Source: Chryseobacterium sp. JM1
GTDB taxonomy: Bacteria > Bacteroidota > Bacteroidia > Flavobacteriales > Weeksellaceae
DNA length: 46,976 bases
Assembly (NCBI RefSeq): GCF_000737715.1
Contig: NZ_JPRN01000023.1
Span: 1 to 46,976 of the forward strand
Reading direction: 5' to 3'
In this document: positions 33,834-42,666 of the stretch, piece after piece
Numbering within the stretch: position 1 is the first letter of the stretch
Layout: the number at the start of each line of letters is the position of its first letter
Notes under the pieces: model-generated
Told to the model about the DNA's origin: nothing
The model's input: only the letters and a program-made list of their open reading frames with translations
Databases searched by the model: none
Program-made: the position numbers and the translations under genes

Positions 33834-36800
33834 ATGAAGAAGACTTTAGCTACTTTTGCTGTTTTTTTACTCCCCCTTTATCTTACTGCCCAGGAAATTA
33901 ACATTACCGGAAATGTAAAATCCGAAAACGGCTCCAGTGTCTCCGGCGTAAGTATTACCGACAAAAACACCGGAAAAACCACGGTGACCGACGAAAGTGG
34001 TAATTTTACCATCTCTGCCAATCCCAAAGACATCCTTGAGTTTTATGCTCCTGATTTTTCCATGTATACGGTGGAAGTTTCTACTAAAAGACAATATTCT
34101 GTTGTTTTGACCAAAGCCAATGAAAAACAGATTGAAGGTGTTGTCATTACAGCTTTGGGTATTGCCAAGAAGAAAGAAAAAATCGGGTATTCTACACAGG
34201 AAGTGGGTACAAAGCAGTTTGAAACCATCACCACACCGAGTATAGGAAACTTATTCTCAGGACAGGTGGCGGGTCTGAATGTTTCCAACCCTACCGGAAT
34301 GCAGCAGGCTCCCCAGTTTACATTGAGAGGAAATTCCAATCTGGTTTTCGTTATCGACGGGGTGATTGTAGAAAAAGAAGTTTTCCAGAATCTGGATCCT
34401 AATAATATTGCTAATATCAACGTTTTGAAGGGAGCAACCGCTTCTGCATTATACGGATCAAGAGGAAGATACGGAGCTGTTTTGATCACCACAAAAAGTG
34501 CTAAAAAGAATGGTTTCTCGGTAGAGTTCTCTCAAAATACAATGGTGACCACAGGATTTACCAACCTTCCCAAAACCCAGACTGAATACGGAAACGGTTC
34601 ACAGGGAAAATATGAATTCTGGGACGGGGCTGACGGTGGTGTGAATGACGGTGATATGATCTGGGGACCAAAATTTATTCCGGGACGGCAAATTGCCCAG
34701 TGGAACAGCCCGATCAGAGATAAGTTGACAGGACAGGTAACGCCTTGGTATGGTGCGGTAACCGGAACGCAGTACAATGATAAGTCAAGATACGAAAGAG
34801 TTCCAATCGACTGGAAATACCACGATAACTTAAATACATTTTTAAAGCCGGCTGTCATTAACAACAACAGTTTTGCGATCAGTTATAAAAACAACAAAGA
34901 TATCTACAGGGTTTCCGGAAACTTCATGAATTATGATGACAGGGTTCCCGGATCTTATCTTCAGCGTTATGGGGTCAATTTCTCTTCTGAGAATCATTTA
35001 GGTGAAAAGCTGACTTTTGAAACCAAATTCAATTTTAATCAAACCTTTACACCCAATATTCCCAACTATGACTACAATCCAAGCGGACATATGTACACCA
35101 TTCTGATCTGGATGGGAGCAGATGTAGACGGAAGAGATCTTAAAAACCATATGTGGGTTCCGGGAAAACAGGGCACTGCACAGGCCAACTGGAATTATGC
35201 ATGGTACAATAACCCATGGTTCGGAGCTGAGTATTATAAAAATAAGAACAGAACCAATGTCATCAATGCACAGACCGGTCTGGAATATAAAGCCACGGAA
35301 GATTTCTCTGTAAAAGGTAAGATCTCCCTAGTGGAAAATCACAATAAGCAGGAAATTTTCAGTCCATATTCTTACTTCAATTACAGTGCTCCAAGAAGCG
35401 GCGGTTATCTTCTGAATGACACCAAAACCTGGAATCTGAATTCCGATGTACTGGCTACCTACAAGAAAAAGATTTCTGATAATTTCGATTTTACCATCAA
35501 TGCAGGAGGTTCTACCTTTTACTATAAAAACAACGTAGACAATGCTTCAACAGACGGATTGAAGATTCCTGAGCTGTATTCACTAGAAAACTCTACAGGT
35601 GCCGTAAAATACTTTGATTACCTTAAAGAAAAACTGATCTACAGTGCGTACTCAACAATTGATATCGGTTTGTATAATGCCTTTTTCATCAACGTCTCCG
35701 GACGTAATGACTGGTCTTCCACCCTTCCGAAAGCCAACAGATCTTACTTCTATCCTTCTGCATCAGTAAGTGCAGTGATTTCAAATCTGGTAAAAATGCC
35801 GGAAGCGGTAAGTCTTTTAAAACTTTCAGCTTCGTGGGCTAAGGTAGCTTATGATTTTAAGCCGTATTCAACCAGAAACTATTACTTTAACAATGAGGGC
35901 GCTACTTTCAACGGAAACCCGATGTTCAATTATCCTACGATCCTGAATATTGAAAACTCTTTAAAACCTGAACAGACCAAATCTTATGAACTTGGAATGA
36001 GTGCGGGATTATTTAAGAACAGGCTTACTTTGGATGTTACTTATTTCAGAACACTCGACTATAATAATATTCTTCAGTTTCCGACTGCATCATCATCAGG
36101 TTTTACGTCTCAATATGTAAACGGCAACGAGTATACAACGAAAGGTCTGGAGATTTCCCTGGGTCTGGTTCCCGTAAAAACAGCCAATTTCACGTGGAAA
36201 TCTTTAATCAACTGGAGTACTTACGAACAGAAACTGACTTCGATCTACGACAATATGCCGAACTACAACAACATCAAGCTCGGTGAAAGAATGGACAGCT
36301 TCTATGATTATACCTGGAAGAAATCTCCGGACGGAAAGGTCATTCTGGATGCCAAAACAGGAATGCCGACCAGAGCAGATGCACCAAGCAATCTGGGTCA
36401 TTTCAATCCGGACTGGACGTTTGGCTTCAACAACACATTCAAATATAAAAAATTCACCCTGAATATCGGAATAGACGGAAGCATAGGCGGTGTCATGAGA
36501 TCCCAGGTGGTAGAAAAAATGTGGTGGGGCGGAAAACATCCGAACTCAACGGAGTACAGAGATCTTGAATATGCCAATCCGGGAACTTATTATTTTGTAC
36601 CGGACGGGGTGAATTACAACGCATCTACAGGAACCTACACTCCTCATACAAAACCAATCAACTTCCAGGAATGGGCACAGAATTATCCGTATCAGGCCAG
36701 GGTAACACAGGACGAAAGCGAATTGTTTGCGAATGTTTTCGACAGGACTTTCATCAAACTGAGGTCTGTGGTACTGGAATATGACTTCTCTTATCTTCTT

Positions 36801-36980
36801 AATCCGAAAGGAATGATCAAAAATTTCACTGCCAATATTTCAGCTTACAATCTGGCCATGTGGAAAAAGTCTAAGAATCTGTATTCTGATCCCGATTATC
36901 AGATCGGTTCAAAAGATGTGAATGACATCCAGGATCCTTCCAGCAGATGGATCGGAATCGGATTTAATCTTAAATTTTAA
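33834..36980 (+). CDS. SusC/RagA-family TonB-dependent outer membrane transporter
   Basis: 1048 aa from the ATG at 33834. Signal peptide MKKTLATFAVFLLPLYLTAQ. A carboxypeptidase-regulatory-like domain (INITGNVKSENGSSVSGVSI, ~20-95) is followed by a TonB box-like VVITALGIAKKKEKIGYST, the plug (IGNLFSGQVAGLNVSNPTG, NINVLKGATASALYGSRG) and a ~22-strand barrel ending WIGIGFNLKF. SusC proteins form a pedal-bin complex with SusD and import large substrates energised by TonB. susD follows after 19 bp. No sensor or regulator gene is adjacent. Confidence 0.95.
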   Translation: MKKTLATFAVFLLPLYLTAQEINITGNVKSENGSSVSGVSITDKNTGKTTVTDESGNFTISANPKDILEFYAPDFSMYTVEVSTKRQYSVVLTKANEKQIEGVVITALGIAKKKEKIGYSTQEVGTKQFETITTPSIGNLFSGQVAGLNVSNPTGMQQAPQFTLRGNSNLVFVIDGVIVEKEVFQNLDPNNIANINVLKGATASALYGSRGRYGAVLITTKSAKKNGFSVEFSQNTMVTTGFTNLPKTQTEYGNGSQGKYEFWDGADGGVNDGDMIWGPKFIPGRQIAQWNSPIRDKLTGQVTPWYGAVTGTQYNDKSRYERVPIDWKYHDNLNTFLKPAVINNNSFAISYKNNKDIYRVSGNFMNYDDRVPGSYLQRYGVNFSSENHLGEKLTFETKFNFNQTFTPNIPNYDYNPSGHMYTILIWMGADVDGRDLKNHMWVPGKQGTAQANWNYAWYNNPWFGAEYYKNKNRTNVINAQTGLEYKATEDFSVKGKISLVENHNKQEIFSPYSYFNYSAPRSGGYLLNDTKTWNLNSDVLATYKKKISDNFDFTINAGGSTFYYKNNVDNASTDGLKIPELYSLENSTGAVKYFDYLKEKLIYSAYSTIDIGLYNAFFINVSGRNDWSSTLPKANRSYFYPSASVSAVISNLVKMPEAVSLLKLSASWAKVAYDFKPYSTRNYYFNNEGATFNGNPMFNYPTILNIENSLKPEQTKSYELGMSAGLFKNRLTLDVTYFRTLDYNNILQFPTASSSGFTSQYVNGNEYTTKGLEISLGLVPVKTANFTWKSLINWSTYEQKLTSIYDNMPNYNNIKLGERMDSFYDYTWKKSPDGKVILDAKTGMPTRADAPSNLGHFNPDWTFGFNNTFKYKKFTLNIGIDGSIGGVMRSQVVEKMWWGGKHPNSTEYRDLEYANPGTYYFVPDGVNYNASTGTYTPHTKPINFQEWAQNYPYQARVTQDESELFANVFDRTFIKLRSVVLEYDFSYLLNPKGMIKNFTANISAYNLAMWKKSKNLYSDPDYQIGSKDVNDIQDPSSRWIGIGFNLKF

Positions 36981-36999
36981 TCAATAAGTATCCTGAACA

Positions 37000-38535
37000 A
37001 TGAAAAACAACATCAATACTATATCGAAATCTCAGAATGGTACAACGGCAAAATGGCTCAGAAGATTCAGCATAAAATCGGTTGCTTTTGCAGGCCTCAT
37101 GCTGTTGGCTTCATGTGAAACTGATCTCGACAAAATCAATGAAAATCCTAATGATCAGGCCAGCGTAGATCCTAAAGTTCTTTTAACGTACGTATCTAAA
37201 AACACCTTCCAGGTCAATGGTGACAATATGTATGCTTCCAGAATGATGATCGGGACAGACGGTGAAAATTCCTATCAGTACATGAAATGGAATGATGCCT
37301 CTTTTGAAGCCTATACCAAGAATCTTCTCAATGTAGGAAAAATGATGGACGAAGCCGCAAAGATCAACAATAAGAACTATCAGGCCATCGGTAAATTCTA
37401 CAGAGCGTATCATTTTTTTAATTTAAGTTTAAAATTCGGAAGCATTCCTTACACAGAAGCTGTAAAAGGTGAATCAGGAATTACCCAGCCTAAATATGAT
37501 AGCCAGGAAACGGTAATGGCCGGAATTTTATCAGAACTGAAAGACGCCAATGATCTGATCAATACCACAGATAAAATTGAAGGAGATATCGTTTTCAACG
37601 GGGATGCTGCCAAATGGAAAAAGCTTATCAATTCTTTTAGACTCAAGATTTTGATCACCATGTCTAAAAAAATGACATTAGGAAGTTATAGCGTAACTTC
37701 TGAATTTGCTTCTATTGCCAATAACCAACCTTTAATGACTTCCATTTCAGATAACGGAGAACTTAAGTTTGCCGATGCTGCGGACAGCCGATATACCATG
37801 TTCAACAACAGCGGTTACGGGTCGAGTTTATATATGGCGAATTATTTTATCAATCTGTTTAAACTGAGACAGGATCCTCGTCTTTTCACTTTTGCAGCGC
37901 AGACTACAGGTGCCAAAGAAGCGGGAAAACCTGTTACCGATTTTACAGGTTATAATGGAGGAGATCCTAATTCTTCTTATTTGGATAATGCCGCTTTGAT
38001 CACGGCAAAAAATATTTCAAAAGTCAACGACCGTTTCTATAAAGATCCTACCAATGAACCTTCTTCCATCTTAAGCTATCCGGAACTTGAGTTTATTCTT
38101 GCAGAAGCGGCCAGCAGAGGATGGATTTCCGGATCTGCAAAAACGCATTATGACAATGCCATTAAAGCCAGTTTCAGCTTTTATCAGACGTATGTAAAAA
38201 ATCCGGGACAGTATTTTTCAGGATTTGATGTGAATCAATATCTTGCATCGCCGCTGGTAGTTTACAGTGATTCTGATCTGCTGGAAAAACGTCTGGAAAA
38301 AATCATGACTCAGAAATATATGACGATGTTTCACCAGAGCCAGTGGACTTCGTATTATGATTATCTGAGAACAGGATATCCTCAGTATCCGCTGAAAGAC
38401 GGAGTTTCTGCACCATTCAGGTTCAGATACCCACAAGCTGAGTACAACTATAACAGCTCCAACCTGAAAGCAGCACTGGCAGCCCAGTACGGAGGAAATG
38501 ATGACATCCGTTCCAAACCATGGTGGCTTCAGTAA
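37000..38535 (+). CDS. SusD/RagB-family nutrient-binding lipoprotein
   Basis: 511 aa. An unusually long n-region precedes the lipobox AGLMLLASC (Cys ~39). TDLDKINENPNDQASVDPKV and the helical repeats (NNKNYQAIGKFYRAYHFFNL, KFGSIPYTEAVKGE) are typical of the SusD-like group 2. It forms the lid of the SusCD importer on the cell surface. A terminator separates it from the phospholipase C gene, yet the order susC-susD-plc is suggestive of a phospholipid-linked locus. Confidence 0.93.
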   Translation: MKNNINTISKSQNGTTAKWLRRFSIKSVAFAGLMLLASCETDLDKINENPNDQASVDPKVLLTYVSKNTFQVNGDNMYASRMMIGTDGENSYQYMKWNDASFEAYTKNLLNVGKMMDEAAKINNKNYQAIGKFYRAYHFFNLSLKFGSIPYTEAVKGESGITQPKYDSQETVMAGILSELKDANDLINTTDKIEGDIVFNGDAAKWKKLINSFRLKILITMSKKMTLGSYSVTSEFASIANNQPLMTSISDNGELKFADAADSRYTMFNNSGYGSSLYMANYFINLFKLRQDPRLFTFAAQTTGAKEAGKPVTDFTGYNGGDPNSSYLDNAALITAKNISKVNDRFYKDPTNEPSSILSYPELEFILAEAASRGWISGSAKTHYDNAIKASFSFYQTYVKNPGQYFSGFDVNQYLASPLVVYSDSDLLEKRLEKIMTQKYMTMFHQSQWTSYYDYLRTGYPQYPLKDGVSAPFRFRYPQAEYNYNSSNLKAALAAQYGGNDDIRSKPWWLQ

Positions 38536-38562
38536 GAAATTGAAATTTATATAAAAAAACAG

Positions 38563-38610
38563 ATAAACCGCAGGAAAATCCTTTTTAACTTGCGGTTTAT
38601 TTCTTATTTT
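38563..38610 (+). terminator. Terminator between susD and the phospholipase C gene
   Basis: ATAAACCGCA (38563-38572) pairs perfectly with TGCGGTTTAT (38591-38600) across an 18-nt loop, followed by TTCTTATTTT. The long loop and interrupted T run suggest a leaky terminator. Confidence 0.65.
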
Positions 38611-38618
38611 GATTGAAC

Positions 38619-40961
38619 ATGAACAGAAGAGAATTTTTAGAAAAATCAAGCCTTTTGCTGGCCGGACTGGGAACTTCAAGTGTCCTTCATCCTGCTATTT
38701 TAAAAGCACTGGCGATAGAGCCTGCAGCACTGTCTACTTTTTATGATGCAGAACATGTCGTGATCCTGATGCAGGAAAACCGTTCTTTTGACCATGCTTT
38801 CGGAGCATTAAAAGGCGTAAGGGGATTTTTAGACCAAAGAGCTTTCGTGAAACAGGACGGACATTCGGTTTTCTTTCAAAAAGATAATGCCGGAAAATAT
38901 GCTTCACCTGCCCGACTGGATCTAAGAAATACGAAATCCACGTGGATGAGTTCTCTGCCTCATTCATGGTCTGATCAGCAGAAAGCTTTAAACAAAAGAA
39001 AATATGATCAGTGGCTTCAGTTTAAGGCCTCCGGAAACAAAGACTATAAAAATATTCCGCTCACATTGGGCTACTACAACAGAGAAGATCTTCCTTTTTA
39101 TTACCAGCTGGCGGATGCGTTCACTATTTTTGATCAATACTTTTGCTCATCACTGACAGGAACAACTCCGAACAGACTTTTCCATTGGTCCGGAACGTTA
39201 AGAGAACAGCAAAACGGAAAAGTAAAAGCCAATGTTTACAATGAAAATATTGACTACGACAAAGCAAAACAGGCCCATTGGAAAAGTTTTCCTGAAATTT
39301 TAGAAGAACAGAACGTATCCTGGAAGATGTATCAGAACGAAATCAGTCTTCCAAAGGGAATGTCCGGTGAACAGGAAGCCTGGCTGAGCAATTTTACCGA
39401 TAATCCTATTGAATGGTTCTCCAAATTCAATGTGAAATTTTCAAAAGGTTATCATCAGAATATTCCTAAGATCATTGCTTATCTGAAAGAAGAGATGGCC
39501 AAAAAACCGGATCAGAAGAAAAGGTTTGAAACGCTGATCGCTGAACTTGAAGAAGATCAGATCCTATATTCGCCTGAAAATTACGCGAAACTTTCGCAGA
39601 AGGAAAAAAATCTTCACGAAAAAGCATTCACCACCAATATCAATGATCCCGACTATTGGAATCTTGAAATCGGGCAGGATGAAAACGGAGAAAAATTAGT
39701 TGTTCCTAAGGGCGATGTCCTTTTCCAGTTCCGGAAAGATGTGGAAGAGAAAAAACTTCCGCTGGTTTCATGGCTCGTGGCTCCTGAACATTTTTCAGAT
39801 CATCCGGGATCGCCGTGGTATGGGGCATGGTATATTTCAGAGGTCTTAAATATTCTGACCAAAGATCCGGAAACCTGGAAGAAAACCATTTTCATTATTA
39901 ATTATGATGAGAACGATGGTTATTTCGATCATGTTCTTCCGTTTGCTCCACCCGTTAATCCAAGCCAGCCGGTTGATATGAACGGTAAAGATGGAGTGGA
40001 ATACGTAGATCAATCGCAGGAATATATGTCCCAGCCTTCATTGAAAGACTATGAAAGAATAGAAGGAACAGTAGGCTTAGGCTACAGAGTTCCGATGATC
40101 ATTGCATCGCCCTGGACGAAGGGAGGTTTTGTGAATTCTGAAGTTTCGGACCATACTTCCGTGCTGCAGTTCCTGGAGAAATTTATTCAGAAAAAATTCA
40201 GTAAAGACGTCAAGGTTGACAACATCAGTGACTGGCGAAGAGCGGTTTGCGGAGATCTTACTTCTGCCTTTAATTCTTCTCCTACCAAAGCTCCCCAAAT
40301 GGATTATCTGAATCAGAAAGAGTATACGAAGACTATTAATGCTGCCAAAAGCAAACCTGTTCCCAATTTGAAATGGTATGCTGAAAGTGAGATCAATGAC
40401 GGTCTGCTTGAAATTCAGGAGAGAGGAAGTAAGCCTTCCAACCCGCTTCCTTATCATTTCCATGTCAATCTGGACAACGGAAAGATCAGAATGACGAATG
40501 TAAAAGAAGCCGGAGTTCCTTTATTAGTCTATGACAGAACAAAATTCAACGGTAATGATTATCACTTTTCATATGCTCTCTACTCAAAGCAGGAACTGTC
40601 GCATACAGTGAATCCCGGAACCTATGATCATGAAGTTTTCGGGCCTAATGGTTTCTTCCGCAAATTCAGTGGAAATAATACACCTGAAATAGACGTGCAG
40701 CTGATGAACGACGGCAAAAAAAATGAAGCAGAACTGGTTTTCAAAAAGAAAAAAGGCAACGTTTCGGTTATTGTAGAAGATCTCTATGATAAAACGAAGA
40801 AGACCGTTTCTTTGCATCAATCTGAAGAAAAAATAAAACTTGATCTCAGTAAAAATAAGGGCTGGTATGATATAAAAGTAAGCCTGGACGGTCATATCTG
40901 GCATTTTGCAGGAAGAGTGGAAACCGGAAAAGTTTCCATTTCAGATCCGCACTGGGTATGA
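38619..40961 (+). CDS. Phosphocholine-specific phospholipase C
   Basis: 780 aa from the ATG at 38619; a TTG two codons upstream is less likely. N-terminal NRREFLEKSSLLLAGLGTSS looks like a Tat signal with a degenerate twin-arginine motif. The phosphoesterase domain (~40-560) has VVILMQENRSFDHAFGALKG, SSLTGTTPNRLFHWSGTLR, FIINYDENDGYFDHVLPFAP and EVSDHTSVLQFLEKF, with metal-binding Asp, Asn, Glu and His residues. The C-terminal ~200 residues form two beta domains of the type found at the C-terminus of this PLC family (DUF756). Members cleave phosphatidylcholine and sphingomyelin to phosphocholine and diglyceride or ceramide. It is in the same orientation as susCD and ends at its own terminator. 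Confidence 0.93.
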   Translation: MNRREFLEKSSLLLAGLGTSSVLHPAILKALAIEPAALSTFYDAEHVVILMQENRSFDHAFGALKGVRGFLDQRAFVKQDGHSVFFQKDNAGKYASPARLDLRNTKSTWMSSLPHSWSDQQKALNKRKYDQWLQFKASGNKDYKNIPLTLGYYNREDLPFYYQLADAFTIFDQYFCSSLTGTTPNRLFHWSGTLREQQNGKVKANVYNENIDYDKAKQAHWKSFPEILEEQNVSWKMYQNEISLPKGMSGEQEAWLSNFTDNPIEWFSKFNVKFSKGYHQNIPKIIAYLKEEMAKKPDQKKRFETLIAELEEDQILYSPENYAKLSQKEKNLHEKAFTTNINDPDYWNLEIGQDENGEKLVVPKGDVLFQFRKDVEEKKLPLVSWLVAPEHFSDHPGSPWYGAWYISEVLNILTKDPETWKKTIFIINYDENDGYFDHVLPFAPPVNPSQPVDMNGKDGVEYVDQSQEYMSQPSLKDYERIEGTVGLGYRVPMIIASPWTKGGFVNSEVSDHTSVLQFLEKFIQKKFSKDVKVDNISDWRRAVCGDLTSAFNSSPTKAPQMDYLNQKEYTKTINAAKSKPVPNLKWYAESEINDGLLEIQERGSKPSNPLPYHFHVNLDNGKIRMTNVKEAGVPLLVYDRTKFNGNDYHFSYALYSKQELSHTVNPGTYDHEVFGPNGFFRKFSGNNTPEIDVQLMNDGKKNEAELVFKKKKGNVSVIVEDLYDKTKKTVSLHQSEEKIKLDLSKNKGWYDIKVSLDGHIWHFAGRVETGKVSISDPHWV

Positions 40962-40984
40962 TAACCCGGAAAACATTAAAAACC

Positions 40985-41016
40985 AAAGCCTTGCATAGTA
41001 TTATGCGAGGCTTTTT
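40985..41016 (+). terminator. Intrinsic terminator after the phospholipase C gene
   Basis: AAAGCCTTGCATA pairs with TATGCGAGGCTTT (one G-T pair) around a short loop, followed by a T run. Confidence 0.88.
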
Positions 41017-41188
41017 ATATAGGGTGCCAATCATGCATCAATACGCAGATTTTACAGAATTCACATGTAAATATCACAACCCATAATGCAATATTGTAAA
41101 CGAATAGTTAATAATATGTAAAAAAGAAGATTTTTTTACTATTATATGTTGATTTTTATTAAATTCACGTAACTAATTAACAAACATC

Positions 41189-41767
41189 ATGAAAAAATTA
41201 AACCTTAGCCTTGCAGTATGCTTTCTTTCCGCCGCATTTTCCGGAGGATTACAAGCACAGGATACGAATACTGACAATCACACCATCACCATTTCTATTC
41301 CCGAAGTTGCACTGGTAGATATTGAACCTGCTGCAACCAAAAACATCACATTAGGATTTACGGCACCTACAGAAGCAGGTAACCCTGTGACAGCGAGTGC
41401 GTCCAACAATACACTTTGGCTGAATTATTCGTCCATCAAATCTGTAGCAGATCCTACCCGTAATGTCTCTGTAAAAGTAGGTGCGCTTATTCCCGGAATT
41501 GATATTCACGTAACGGCAGCGGCGGCTACAGGAAGTGGGGCCGGTACATTGGGTACACCAGCAGCTCAGATTACCTTAAGTGCAGCGGATCAAACCATTA
41601 TTTCAGGGATCGGAAGTGCTTATACCGGCAACGGAGCGAACAACGGACACAATCTTACGTATGCTCTGGCAGCAGGAAGCGGCCCCGGAGGTGTAGCAGC
41701 TTATGCAGATTTACAGGCAACAGCGACTACGGTGGCAACGGTTACCTACACGATCTCGGATAACTAG
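41189..41767 (+). CDS. Secreted fibre-subunit-like protein, paralogue of 45412-45936
   Basis: 192 aa. Signal peptide MKKLNLSLAVCFLSAAFSGGLQAQ. The mature part is Cys-free, Ala/Thr/Gly-rich and beta-strand-like: SIPEVALVDIEPA, LGFTAPTEAGNP, LWLNYSS, AAAATGSGAGTLGTPA, GIGSAYTGNGANNGH and the last strand ATVTYTISDN. The same pattern recurs along the whole length of the protein encoded at 45412. No named family recognised. The alternating hydrophobic final strand recalls donor-strand-exchanging pilins (inference). It precedes a chaperone/usher-like operon and is separated from it by a 92-bp gap with a hairpin, an arrangement suited to making this subunit in excess. Confidence 0.7.
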   Translation: MKKLNLSLAVCFLSAAFSGGLQAQDTNTDNHTITISIPEVALVDIEPAATKNITLGFTAPTEAGNPVTASASNNTLWLNYSSIKSVADPTRNVSVKVGALIPGIDIHVTAAAATGSGAGTLGTPAAQITLSAADQTIISGIGSAYTGNGANNGHNLTYALAAGSGPGGVAAYADLQATATTVATVTYTISDN

Positions 41768-41795
41768 TCTTAATTCTCAATTTTAAATATTATAA

Positions 41796-41820
41796 GAAGA
41801 AACCGCCCGTCAGTTTCTTC
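41796..41820 (+). promoter_or_regulatory. Hairpin without T run between subunit and chaperone genes
   Basis: GAAGAAAC (41796-41803) pairs perfectly with GTTTCTTC (41813-41820) around a 9-nt G+C-rich loop. No T tract follows, so it is not a standard terminator. A processing or mRNA-stability role is possible. Confidence 0.55.
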
Positions 41821-41859
41821 CAGGTTGTATATGGCCTGTGATTTAATTTCAAACTTTAC

Positions 41860-42666
41860 ATGATTATGATGAAGCGTATGTTCCTTTTGATGTTTTTGAT
41901 GCTGCAGTTTAGCTTTTTATATGCCGGTATTGTCGTTCTGAACGGTCTTACCCATGCCTATAAAGTAGAAAACGGAAAAGTATACAAAGGGAAAGTAGAG
42001 ATTGAAAATACAGGAAGCAAACCTCAGAATGTAAAATTATTTTTACAGGACTTTACCTATCACGCGGATGGTTCAATCAATTATACGGCGATCCGTACGA
42101 ATAACAGAACCAATGGTGACTGGATCAAACTGAATACAAACCTGATCACCCTCAAAGGTAAAGAAAAGACCGAAGTCTTCTATGAAATCACAGTTCCCAA
42201 TCAACCGGTAGACCCGGGAAGTTATTGGAGTGTGATTATTGTTGAGCCTGTAGAGGATATAAAACCAAGCGATGATAAAGCGGGAGTGAACATCACTTCT
42301 ATTGTACGGTATGCTATTCAGGTCATCACTGATTATGCAACGGAAAAAGCAAAACCGGACCTTAAATTTGAAAGTGTAAAAATAGAGAAAGAAGAAGGCA
42401 AACAGATCGCAAAAATAGCCATCGCCAACAACGGCAATCTGTATTGTAAACCTACAGCCTCTATAGAAATCTACAACCGGAAAACCGGACAACGCATCGG
42501 AAGCTATACGAGCATTGCGATGGGATTATTACCACAGACCTCCAAATCATTCTACATTGATATCAGCAAAGTTCCGGCAGATCAGTACAAAGCGGTCATT
42601 ATAGCCACGGATGAAGAAGAAAATGCCTTTGCGCTCAATGTGGAATTAGAAGTAAAGAATGATTAA
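41860..42666 (+). CDS. PapD-like periplasmic chaperone-type protein
   Basis: 268 aa. Signal peptide MIMMKRMFLLMFLMLQFSFLYA. Two Ig-like domains are visible. The first (~25-130) has YKGKVEIENTGSKPQNVKLF, LQDFTYHADGSINYT, NRTNGDWIKLN, LKGKEKTEVFYEITVPNQPV and PGSYWSVIIVEP, the order of strands and the 'basic - xVPxxxxxxGSYW' feature of periplasmic pilus chaperones and related DUF916-type proteins. The second (~150-265) contains KIAIANNGNLYCKPTASIEI. Inferred to protect or deliver the small secreted subunits encoded around it. It overlaps the usher-like gene by 8 bp, so the two are translationally coupled. Classical PapD family motifs are not exact, so the assignment is by architecture. Confidence 0.65.
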   Translation: MIMMKRMFLLMFLMLQFSFLYAGIVVLNGLTHAYKVENGKVYKGKVEIENTGSKPQNVKLFLQDFTYHADGSINYTAIRTNNRTNGDWIKLNTNLITLKGKEKTEVFYEITVPNQPVDPGSYWSVIIVEPVEDIKPSDDKAGVNITSIVRYAIQVITDYATEKAKPDLKFESVKIEKEEGKQIAKIAIANNGNLYCKPTASIEIYNRKTGQRIGSYTSIAMGLLPQTSKSFYIDISKVPADQYKAVIIATDEEENAFALNVELEVKND

